From contig CALITC010000006.1 in assembly GCA_938041505.1 (NCBI GenBank), positions 1-64,000 on the forward strand: a stretch of 64,000 nt of DNA, given 5' to 3'. The notes beneath the pieces were generated by a model. It did not search any database, was not told the DNA's origin, and worked only from the letters and a program-made list of their open reading frames with translations. The position numbers and the translations under genes were made by a program. This document shows, piece after piece, positions 7,823-14,971 of this stretch. Positions within the stretch are counted from its first letter, which is position 1; the number at the start of each line of letters is the position of its first letter. This DNA is from an uncultured Patescibacteria group bacterium (GTDB lineage: Bacteria > Patescibacteriota > JACMRA01).

Positions 7823-8104
7823 ATGGTCTACAGTCACTATAACGAAGGTGCGCAATCAGTAGCCAGCTGCAAATTCACAGTGACGACCATCAACTTAACA
7901 ACTTCTATTCCAAATATTCTAAGCCTGTATATCGCCTTCAAGGTATTCTGGGATCAAAGCCCCAATAATAATTTTGGTAACCAGCAGGTCGAGAAAACAT
8001 TCAATAATCTGGTAGAGCATATAACTCTATACCACCAAGGTGCGCGCGGATCAGTACCCTGGCAAGTCTTTATAGACCAAGTCAAAGACGAAGTCTCCGC
8101 TTAA
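7823..8104 (+). CDS. unknown small protein
   Basis: 93 aa, not recognised. An N-terminal half with a hydrophobic stretch (IPNILSLYIAFKVFW) is followed by a polar, probably helical part (QQVEKTFNNLVEHI). A stem-loop with six Ts lies just downstream, which supports transcription in this direction. No clear promoter or ribosome binding site is seen immediately upstream, and a competing minus-strand ORF overlaps its start, so the gene is uncertain. Confidence 0.4.
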   Translation: MVYSHYNEGAQSVASCKFTVTTINLTTSIPNILSLYIAFKVFWDQSPNNNFGNQQVEKTFNNLVEHITLYHQGARGSVPWQVFIDQVKDEVSA

Positions 8105-8111
8105 CATAATA

Positions 8112-8164
8112 GTGGCAGCTTATGCCACCTCCGCCCTCCTTCTACAATGTTGTGGGGGATTTTT
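8112..8164 (+). terminator. double stem-loop with T-run
   Basis: A small hairpin GTGGCA-GCTTA-TGCCAC (8112-8128) is followed by a second, G.U-rich stem (about 8139-8158) and TTTTTT. Together they look like the end of the preceding transcript. Confidence 0.55.
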
Positions 8165-8211
8165 TGTAAATTACTTATACTTGATCAGCCGAAACAATCC
8201 TTTAGCCGGCT

Positions 8212-8349
8212 TTACACACGATCTGGATATTTTTGAATCAGCTTCCAGACGCAACCATTCACAGTCATAGGGTGTAGAGATGGGTCTGTTTGCTCAACCA
8301 TTTTGTTAAGCTGAGTCCATTGTAACCCTGAGGGTTCTACTCGAGCAGG
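8212..8349 (-). pseudogene. fragment of a broken gene
   Basis: 45 sense codons on the minus strand between a TGA and a TAA, with protein-like content (EPSGLQWTQLNKMVEQ, VNGCVWKLIQKYPDRV) but no start before an internal ATG. The pattern resembles a winged-helix segment. It is probably a leftover of a larger gene. Confidence 0.35.
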
Positions 8350-8452
8350 TCAAAAATTATCGCATGAGTTTGGTCAGGGATTCTAGGTTTCATAAACCTA
8401 ATTCATATCAACAGCAAAAATTTAAAGCGCTCGTGTGCAGAATCAAGGCAAC

Positions 8453-8480
8453 AAAAAGCCCCTTCGTAATTACGTTGGGG
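8453..8480 (-). terminator. terminator of the 8532-9068 gene
   Basis: Read on the minus strand: CCCC-AA-CGTAATTACG-AA-GGGG followed by CTTTTT. It lies about 50 nt beyond the stop of the minus-strand gene. Confidence 0.6.
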
Positions 8481-8531
8481 TTGTTATCTGTTTTTACTTT
8501 ATCTGACAAGTCTCTAGCAAACATTCAGCCG

Positions 8532-9068
8532 TTACAATTCCGTAAGCACTCCTTCAATAATATGATAATTATCAATTGGAACAAAAGATCTGCCTGGCAT
8601 AAGAGTAATAACCAAATGGTTCTTGTACGTACCTTGTTCAAGTTTGTTGACTCGAAAGTCTTTCAACTCTTTAGTATGAAAAAGTCGCTGAGCGAGTTCA
8701 CCCAAAGCATAGACATTATCTAGAGTGTAATCGTAAGTAAGCAAAACAAAGGTAACATACCTGAATTCAAAATCAAAAAACTTCTTGACTTCAATACCAG
8801 AAAATAAAAGTATTTTCTCATACTGTTGCCAAGCCATAACTTGGTTGGTGACAATATTTCCCGTTCCAGTGTCCACCCATCGCAATATATTAGATTTGCT
8901 TTGTTGTGAGTAATCTACCCTACCAATTACAGTAACACCGCTGGTAAGAAATAATAAATAATCCACTCCTTGATACTCATTGGGGAATTCGTTATGCGTT
9001 ATTCTGTCAGAGTTTTCTGGGTTCCAGGAACTCATCATGTCGTTCCAATTTTGACTTCGCTGTGCCAT
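8532..9068 (-). CDS. unknown soluble protein
   Basis: 178 aa from ATG 9068, which has GAGG 6 nt upstream; the track adds one codon at a TTG. The first 25 residues are polar and N/W-rich (SQNWNDMMSSWN), then alternating strand-like segments (YLLFLTSGVTVIGRVDY; RYVTFVLLTYDY) suggest an alpha/beta or beta-rich fold. No membrane segment, no recognised motif. It has its own terminator. The plus-strand ORF 8364-8723 is a shadow of this gene and its terminator region. Confidence 0.65.
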   Translation of the reverse strand: MAQRSQNWNDMMSSWNPENSDRITHNEFPNEYQGVDYLLFLTSGVTVIGRVDYSQQSKSNILRWVDTGTGNIVTNQVMAWQQYEKILLFSGIEVKKFFDFEFRYVTFVLLTYDYTLDNVYALGELAQRLFHTKELKDFRVNKLEQGTYKNHLVITLMPGRSFVPIDNYHIIEGVLTEL

Positions 9069-9200
9069 CAATCACCTCAAATATGTTTTCTTACTTATCT
9101 ATATAACATACAAAATATAATAAGTCAAATATCATTAGGTAGCCTTACATAAAATTTTAATAGGAACTATCTTAACCCCGAAAACCTTTCTATAACAAAA

Positions 9201-9540
9201 TTAACTAAAGCATGTTTTAATATCTTCAACCGTTAGTTTATCTTGCTCGTTCAATTGTGCATTTGTATCCATCTCTCCATTCTCAAAATATATAGCAATA
9301 ATTGCCTGAATCTCTAGGAGTCCTTTGGTGCTTATACCAACAAAACAGAATGATTCAATCAGTTGATGCTTCGTCACTGATACTCTCTGAAGCAAATTGA
9401 GCAATAGCCTCTTCTTCAAACTCACCTGGATAATATTGTGTAAGTCTTCGCCGGTTTGAGGATGTCTCTCGTTGATACTTCGAAGTAAGTCAAAATTATC
9501 GCATAAGCTCGCCCTGTCTTCGTTGATTGATTAGCATTAA
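9201..9540 (-). pseudogene. frameshifted remnant of a small gene
   Basis: Three minus-strand frames carry protein-like pieces that join end to end: CDNFDLLRSINERHPQTGED, then EFEEEAIAQFASESISDEAS in another frame ending at TGA, then a tail ending DKLTVEDIKTCFS in a third. The track's ORFs 9201-9425 and 9422-9610 each capture only part, in mixed frames. I read the region as an eroded gene of unknown function. Confidence 0.4.
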
Positions 9541-9564
9541 GACACATACATATAAAAGAAAAAT

Positions 9565-9594
9565 AAAAAACCCCTGTCAAAATCTCGACAAGGG
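9565..9594 (-). terminator. terminator of the acetyltransferase gene
   Basis: On the minus strand CCCTTGTC-GAGATTTT-GACAGGGG is followed by TTTTTT, about 30 nt after the stop at 9624. Confidence 0.7.
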
Positions 9595-9623
9595 CAGGTA
9601 TACCGACCAAGTGGTCTGATAAA

Positions 9624-10193
9624 TTATTCTTTGGTAAGCATATACTTCTCCATATTGTCTTGAGTACCGCATAAGCCCATACCCAACCAAGTCAGAAGCC
9701 GCTTACTCCGAAAATTATCTGGTTTCACAAGTGCGTAGATATTAGTAAAGCCAATTGTTTGTAGCTCACCAACAAACGCAGTCAAAGCATTCGTCATATA
9801 TCCCTTATGATAAGGATTAGACCAGTATCCGAGCTCAGCTGAATACTCGCTTTGCTGGCGAACCTCAACTGCCCCCACTAATCTCTCACCTTCCAGCATT
9901 AGAAACACAATATTTTGCCCTCTCGACTGCCACTGAGCTACAAAATGATCAAGCCATTCTTGCGCATCTTGGCGAGTATATTTGGGCTCTTGTCCAGTCC
10001 GCTCAGCAATAAACGGAAGGTCTTTGAACATCACCGAGTAATTCGGCTCACTCCGGCATATATGGGTAACCTGGTCGGCAAGATTCACAAAGTAATTAAG
10101 TGTATTCAGCGGAACAATTTCACACTTCTTGTCAGAAGGGTAATGTCGAAACACAATTGAATTCAGCTCAAAGAGCCGATGGTTAATATTCAT
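9624..10193 (-). CDS. GNAT acetyltransferase, RimJ/RimL-like
   Basis: 189 aa. The second half has the GNAT pattern: a strand VGAVEVRQ, then AELGYWSNPYHKGYMTNAL, the beta4/acetyl-CoA loop region of RimJ/RimL-type enzymes, and a late IYALVKPDNFRSKRLLTWLGM block matching the usual N-x-x-S-x-x-L helix. It would move an acetyl group from acetyl-CoA to an amine; the substrate is not determined. The gene stands alone with its own terminator. Confidence 0.75.
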   Translation of the reverse strand: MNINHRLFELNSIVFRHYPSDKKCEIVPLNTLNYFVNLADQVTHICRSEPNYSVMFKDLPFIAERTGQEPKYTRQDAQEWLDHFVAQWQSRGQNIVFLMLEGERLVGAVEVRQQSEYSAELGYWSNPYHKGYMTNALTAFVGELQTIGFTNIYALVKPDNFRSKRLLTWLGMGLCGTQDNMEKYMLTKE

Positions 10194-10319
10194 AAAATGA
10201 TCACCTTAAGCAAAAATATAATAATTCGAATAGCAATAAGTGCTAATCCAGCCTACCACAAATTCCATTAATTGGCAATATTTTAAATAACAAGTTTTAC
10301 CATCAATACCGCAAAAGGC

Positions 10320-10349
10320 TTGACATATTTAAAAAGAGAGGCTTAATTT
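10320..10349 (+). promoter_or_regulatory. promoter of the PRTase-HAD/PfkB/SIS operon
   Basis: TTGACA (10320-10325), about 18-bp spacer, TAATTT (10344-10349), and a TAGGAG ribosome binding site about 9 nt before the TTG start at 10380. Confidence 0.6.
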
Positions 10350-10379
10350 ATCTTAAATAAGAGGATAGGAGTTCGTATT

Positions 10380-12287
10380 TTGAACAAATTACCATCAGCA
10401 AACTTGAACAAAACTCAGTACATTATCGACTCAGGGACAACCGAAAATGATCTTTGGGGCGAGTTTAAAATGTCAAATCTGCACGACCCACTATTTAATA
10501 TAGTAGAGCATAATGAATTTTTACAAACCCAAGATGATTGCGGCGCACCATGTATTCCTTTGGTAAAATATGAAGAACTAAAGTCAAAACTACTCAATAG
10601 CTGCAAAGGTTACGAACAATTTTTACAGACATACTTAGAAGAGAGGGTTAGTCAGTATGAATCGCCTCGCAAAGTCGCAAGTCAAATCGCGCTTCGAGGT
10701 AGCGCCTACTATGAAAGCTTTGTCATTGGAAATGTGTCAAGTGACAAAAAAATAGATGTTCTTAAAAACTTAAAGGTCGATATTGATTTCTATAACATTT
10801 GCCAACAAAGTCGCAAAGATATACCCAAAGAATTTGTTCTAATGGTCATCGACCATATTAAGAACATTTTATTTAAAGTAATGTACGGTCTAGTAACAGA
10901 AGGTATAGAATTCAAAAACTTCAACATCAATGATTGGTATTACCTAGACAGCTTAGCTAAATCTTTATGGGAAGGGTATGCACGGGTATTATTTGAAGCA
11001 AATGGAAAAATTACAGGCTCATTAGATTTTACTAGATTGATTAGTTTATTTAGCGAATTAAAAATCACTGGAAAAATTAAAGAACTAGACAGTCCAAAAA
11101 ACCTGCTGAGGTTTGCCAGATCAGCTGAGCTAGCAAACATCGACTATACTTGCTGCGCCTCACTTCTGTACGGAGGAATAGAAATTCCATATGCACTACA
11201 TGGATATAATTCTGCGTTTAATCTAAAAATAAACGCTAAGACGCTACCGGTAGTATTTTCAACAAATCGAGTTCACAAAGGTATTATTGATAGTAAGATT
11301 ATTGATTGCAACGGTGTTATAAACAAAAACCAGTTACACAATATCATACCTTCAGAGTTAATAAATAAAATATCTAATGAAGACCAAATCTTAATTGTAG
11401 ATAACAACATCACCACAGGTTATTCTGTGAAAATTGTCCGGAATACTTTGGAACAAATTTTTTCCAAAGTGTATATCGGCGTACCTGAAATATATTTTGG
11501 AGAAATAAAGAAAATTTCTGAAAGAAATCCTGGTTTTGAGGACAAAGATATTTTCGTATCTGGGGAAGATTTAGCCATTAGACCTATTGATAAATACGTA
11601 ACGTGTTTTGGGGTAAAAGATAGCAGTAAGGTTGTAAATCGCATAATGTTTCTGCTAAAAAATAAAAACTATCAACAAATTGTTGGTTATGATTTTGACG
11701 ATACCATTGCAGAAACAGGTTATCTTCACGGAGAAGCCTGGGATTATTCTCTCAAAAAAGTTGGCTTTAATCACCTAAGTGTTAGTGACCTACCCAGCAA
11801 CTCTGGAATGACCAATTACAACGCCGGATTAAACATTTACAATTGGCTAATAGAAAATAAATGCGAACTTAGCATGCCTGCAGATAATTTTGCGAAACAA
11901 CTTGTGAAGTTAAAATTTGAGTATCTTATGGCTTATGACATGAATAAAATCCCTATTATTGCATCAACTGTTAATAAAATAATAGCAGATTCTGTTATCG
12001 ACACCCAAATAATTGTCACAAATAATAACTTAGAATTTATTGTATACTTCCTCAAGCAAAGGAACTTGTTACAATATTTTTCTTACATAATATGTGCAGA
12101 TTATGGACTCAGAGTCAATGGTGGAGAGAAAATCAAGCTTACTGGCAACGCTAAACCTAGTATAGACGCTTATACCGAAGCTCGTAAGTACTTTAAATTG
12201 CCTCCCATTAGAGAGTTTTACGGAGACAGCAAACTCACAGATAAAGTATTTGCCGAAAGGATAGGTGCAAAATTCCACTTGGTTTAA
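10380..12287 (+). CDS. phosphoribosyltransferase-HAD phosphatase fusion
   Basis: 635 aa starting at a TTG placed well behind a TAGGAG. Roughly residues 1-230 are helical and not recognised. A type I phosphoribosyltransferase domain follows, with the PRPP loop ILIVDNNITTG at about 337-347. A HAD domain comes last: nucleophile motif YDFDDTIAE at about 436-444, the Thr motif IIVTNN near 545, and acidic motif FYGDSKLTDK near 613-622. All HAD catalytic positions are present. Such a fusion could attach or release a base from phosphoribose and dephosphorylate the product. It heads a three-gene operon with a PfkB kinase and a SIS-domain protein, suggesting one sugar-phosphate or nucleotide pathway. 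Substrate unknown. Confidence 0.75.
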   Translation: MNKLPSANLNKTQYIIDSGTTENDLWGEFKMSNLHDPLFNIVEHNEFLQTQDDCGAPCIPLVKYEELKSKLLNSCKGYEQFLQTYLEERVSQYESPRKVASQIALRGSAYYESFVIGNVSSDKKIDVLKNLKVDIDFYNICQQSRKDIPKEFVLMVIDHIKNILFKVMYGLVTEGIEFKNFNINDWYYLDSLAKSLWEGYARVLFEANGKITGSLDFTRLISLFSELKITGKIKELDSPKNLLRFARSAELANIDYTCCASLLYGGIEIPYALHGYNSAFNLKINAKTLPVVFSTNRVHKGIIDSKIIDCNGVINKNQLHNIIPSELINKISNEDQILIVDNNITTGYSVKIVRNTLEQIFSKVYIGVPEIYFGEIKKISERNPGFEDKDIFVSGEDLAIRPIDKYVTCFGVKDSSKVVNRIMFLLKNKNYQQIVGYDFDDTIAETGYLHGEAWDYSLKKVGFNHLSVSDLPSNSGMTNYNAGLNIYNWLIENKCELSMPADNFAKQLVKLKFEYLMAYDMNKIPIIASTVNKIIADSVIDTQIIVTNNNLEFIVYFLKQRNLLQYFSYIICADYGLRVNGGEKIKLTGNAKPSIDAYTEARKYFKLPPIREFYGDSKLTDKVFAERIGAKFHLV

Positions 12288-12298
12288 AACTCTTATTT

Positions 12299-12324
12299 TT
12301 GCCTGTATACAAATATACAGGCAA
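12299..12324. other. strong perfect hairpin between operon genes
   Basis: TTGCCTGTATA-CAAA-TATACAGGCAA, 11 bp without a mismatch, lies between the fusion gene and the PfkB gene. No T-run follows on the plus strand, so it is more likely an RNA-processing or stability element, or a protein-binding site, than a terminator. Confidence 0.6.
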
Positions 12325-12364
12325 TATTCTTGCAAAATAATAATTTTTGAAGTAGTAATCTCTT

Positions 12365-13246
12365 ATGAATCATAAAATACTTGTCGTCGGACCCACTTTT
12401 TTGGATATTCAAGTGTTTCTCAAAAATATTCATAAGGGCTCTATCAAAAATAGCTTTAGCATCGGAGGAAAAGGTTATAATATTGCCAGAAATCTTACTG
12501 CTTTCAACATCCAAGTTGACCTCGCCACAATGTACGGAAGTGATGATACTGGAGAATACATTGCTAAACAACTAGCAACTTCTGGAATAGGCTTACTACC
12601 TGAGAACAAATTAGAGGCCTCTGGTGGGGTTTTTGTTGGTGTGCATGACTCGTCTGGCAATAGTATCCTTGATAAAGCAGACACCTCGATGTTTCCACTT
12701 CAAAAACTATCCACCTCTTTGGAAAGCTATACCGAAATAATTGTACTTAGCTCCACCAATACGAAGATACTAAACTACATCAAAAGTCAAAAATCAAAGT
12801 TCAGCTTCACTCTATGCCTAGAATTTTCAGGAAAAAAAACTATCAACCATATCATGCCTTATTTAGACATGTTTGATTTTATCATAGCTAACAAAGAAGA
12901 AACTGAGGCACTTCTACAAATCTCCACAGAACAAACCAGCCTCACAGCTTCTATCAACGCTTTTAGTCAGCTAAACAAATGTATATTGATTACCACAATA
13001 GATAAAGATGGAATAATAGTAAGTAAGAATGGCGAATCATTTACACACCCTATTCATAAACTACAAGAATCTCTTGTCTCAACAGTTGGCGCCGGGGACT
13101 CAGTAACAGCGTCGATAGTTGCTCTTCACTATCACCTCAACTACACACTCGATAATGCAAGCCAAAAAGCTATGGAGATGGCAGCCTACATGGTGCGTCA
13201 ACCAGAACCTTATTTTACCTCCCTACCAACCCAAGTAACTTTTTAA
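12365..13246 (+). CDS. PfkB-family carbohyd­rate/nucleoside kinase
   Basis: 293 aa ribokinase-fold kinase. The N-terminal signature GGKGYNIARN lies at about 38-47 and the C-terminal ATP/anion-hole motif TVGAGDSV at about 239-246, with the catalytic Asp in GAGD. Length is normal for the family. It would phosphorylate a hydroxymethyl group of a sugar or nucleoside. Neighbours (PRTase-HAD upstream, SIS protein 7 nt downstream) argue for a pathway handling a sugar phosphate that becomes or comes from a nucleotide. Which family member (ribokinase, pseudouridine kinase, fructosamine kinase) cannot be decided from motifs alone. Confidence 0.85.
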   Translation: MNHKILVVGPTFLDIQVFLKNIHKGSIKNSFSIGGKGYNIARNLTAFNIQVDLATMYGSDDTGEYIAKQLATSGIGLLPENKLEASGGVFVGVHDSSGNSILDKADTSMFPLQKLSTSLESYTEIIVLSSTNTKILNYIKSQKSKFSFTLCLEFSGKKTINHIMPYLDMFDFIIANKEETEALLQISTEQTSLTASINAFSQLNKCILITTIDKDGIIVSKNGESFTHPIHKLQESLVSTVGAGDSVTASIVALHYHLNYTLDNASQKAMEMAAYMVRQPEPYFTSLPTQVTF

Positions 13247-13253
13247 TACCAAC

Positions 13254-14210
13254 ATGACTTTCGCCAAACACACCACAACCTCCCTTCAGGCGGTACAAGA
13301 TACATTCAACCACACTCATAATTTTGCACCTCTTACATCAGATATTAACAGAATTTACTTTGTAGGTAGTGGATCCTCGTACTCACAATCTATATATGGA
13401 GCACAATTAACTAGGAAATTTTTAGGCATAGAGGCTATTTACACTAATCCTTACTCTTTTGTTAAATACGATAATATCACATCGCATGATTTAGTTATTC
13501 ACCTATCACAAGAAGCAAAACGTAACGACAACAGGTGCCCGTTACTGCACGCAAAAAGGAAAGGGGCACGCACAATACTTTTCACTTCCAAAACAACAGA
13601 TCTATATAACATTACCGATGAGGTGTATTGGTTTGCTCCTGAAATAGAAAAAATTCTTGTTGCCTCCATGAGTTATGCATCTGGTTATGCGGCCCTGCTA
13701 AAATGGATAACTTTCCAATGCACACATAAAGACAACCCTGTGCCTCATATAGATTACAAAGTAATATCCGATGTAATGAGCACAAGACTGAGTCAGAAGT
13801 TCCAAGTAACACCAGAATTCACTTGTTTTCTATATGCTGGTTTTGCTCAATCTGTCGCAGTTGAAGGAGCTCTTAAAATCAACGAATGTTTACTTATAGA
13901 TAGCGAATCATATGAACTCAAACATTACTCACATGGAAAACATTTTGTAAGCTACAATAAGCCTCGATCCTACGTTGTTCTAGAGCATATTACAGATTCT
14001 GAGCTAGTCGACCTCTACAAAGATACTATTTTCGAACCTCACCACAACATCACCAGAATAGCAAGTTCTTTATCCCCAGAGCTCGCAGTATTCGAATGGC
14101 TAAGTGGTATGCTCAAATACACAGTAGATGGAATGCAGTCCGTACATCTAACACTAGACAAAATCCCAGTGAGAGATTCTATACGCAGACCTCATCAATA
14201 CAAATACTAA
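13254..14210 (+). CDS. SIS-domain sugar-phosphate isomerase/deglycase-like protein
   Basis: 318 aa related to the isomerase half of GlmS and to AgaS/FrlB-type enzymes. A phosphosugar loop YFVGSGSSYSQS is at about 35-46; the second loop reads SQEAKRND instead of the usual SQSGET-type sequence, so ligand contacts may differ. A late HGKHFVSYN block matches the conserved HG-x(2)-F of this group. It starts 7 nt after the kinase stop and closes the operon. It probably isomerises or deaminates a 6-phosphosugar, with the kinase and transferase acting before or after it. Confidence 0.75.
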   Translation: MTFAKHTTTSLQAVQDTFNHTHNFAPLTSDINRIYFVGSGSSYSQSIYGAQLTRKFLGIEAIYTNPYSFVKYDNITSHDLVIHLSQEAKRNDNRCPLLHAKRKGARTILFTSKTTDLYNITDEVYWFAPEIEKILVASMSYASGYAALLKWITFQCTHKDNPVPHIDYKVISDVMSTRLSQKFQVTPEFTCFLYAGFAQSVAVEGALKINECLLIDSESYELKHYSHGKHFVSYNKPRSYVVLEHITDSELVDLYKDTIFEPHHNITRIASSLSPELAVFEWLSGMLKYTVDGMQSVHLTLDKIPVRDSIRRPHQYKY

Positions 14211-14218
14211 AACCAGAT

Positions 14219-14641
14219 CTATTTTACTCGTCTTTTGATCACCACCTCCACCTCATTGTCCTCCAAGTTAGTCAAGCTAAAACACCATGGAGATCTTGTG
14301 TCTCCAGCGGCACAATTAGACTCATCCATACCCAACACTTCGTTGGCACCTACCGCCCCCGCGATATTGATAATGATCTCACTCTCCATATCCGAACCTC
14401 CAAGCAGCTTAGCAAACTCCGTCCCTAAATCTTGAGCTGTGTGAATGTCTCGCCTATAATTAATAGTGTAGATATCCTCAGAATACTGAGCTTCAAAACC
14501 TTCCATATTCGATTCGTAAACTACCATATTATTTTCTGATGCAGATACTTGTTGCTCTGAAGCACTACTATTGGCAAAGTAACCAACTACCCCAATAGTA
14601 AATAGTCCTAGCGAAATTGCTGCTGATACTTGTTTGATCAT
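14219..14641 (-). CDS. exported or membrane-anchored unknown protein
   Basis: 140 aa with a typical signal sequence (MIKQVSAAISLGLFTIGVVGYFANSSA region) and a polar, acidic remainder containing a CAAGDTRSPWC segment with two cysteines that could pair outside the membrane. No known domain recognised. It converges with the SIS operon, only 8 bp apart, so the two transcripts probably read into each other. Confidence 0.65.
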   Translation of the reverse strand: MIKQVSAAISLGLFTIGVVGYFANSSASEQQVSASENNMVVYESNMEGFEAQYSEDIYTINYRRDIHTAQDLGTEFAKLLGGSDMESEIIINIAGAVGANEVLGMDESNCAAGDTRSPWCFSLTNLEDNEVEVVIKRRVK

Positions 14642-14728
14642 ATTTTTTTGTTTTTGTTATTCCGTTATTCAAAGTATACACCAGTTACACGAAATTGACA
14701 AAACATCAGTGGTGCTAAAGTAATTTTG

Positions 14729-14762
14729 CAAAAAAAATAACCACCTTGAGCAAGTAAAGTGG
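14729..14762 (-). terminator. terminator of the 44-aa membrane gene
   Basis: Minus strand: CCAC...CTTGCTCAAGGTGG stem followed by TTATTTTTTTT, about 30 nt after the stop at 14792. Confidence 0.55.
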
Positions 14763-14791
14763 CTAAATAAGTAAAAAGCAGAATGTTAAAA

Positions 14792-14926
14792 TCAAGATTG
14801 ATAAAGCACAACGACAGTAGCAAAAGTGAGCACACACGACACCGCCGCCAATGCAAAACCTATAAGTAAGTGTTTGTTATAATGTACACCAAAAAATTCG
14901 AGCATTAATTTTTTAATAATATCCAT
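14792..14926 (-). CDS. 44-aa single-pass membrane protein
   Basis: A short gene missed by the ORF track, which instead shows an overlapping frame at 14665-14856. It begins MDIIKKLMLEFFG, has a basic/aromatic turn (HYNKH) and one long hydrophobic segment (LLIGFALAAVSCVLTFATVV), and ends at TGA. A terminator follows at the right distance. Function unknown; it precedes the next unit after the protease gene, so it may be co-transcribed with it. Confidence 0.6.
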   Translation of the reverse strand: MDIIKKLMLEFFGVHYNKHLLIGFALAAVSCVLTFATVVVLYQS

Positions 14927-14971
14927 TCATCTATAAATATCAATATAGCGTATTTGAAGAATTTTCACAAG

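Noticed and set aside
7646-7855. Minus-strand ORF of 69 aa
   Set aside because: Protein-like composition but TTG start, no ribosome binding site, and head-on overlap with the 7823 gene, whose terminator supports the other strand. Kept as unresolved.
8364-8723. Plus-strand ORF of 119 aa
   Set aside because: Covers the terminator and 3' part of the better supported minus-strand gene 8532-9068.
9422-9610. Minus-strand ORF of 62 aa with hydrophobic start
   Set aside because: Reads through the acetyltransferase terminator in a frame different from the protein-like remnant.
14665-14856. Minus-strand ORF of 63 aa
   Set aside because: Out-of-frame overlap with the better 44-aa membrane gene and its terminator.
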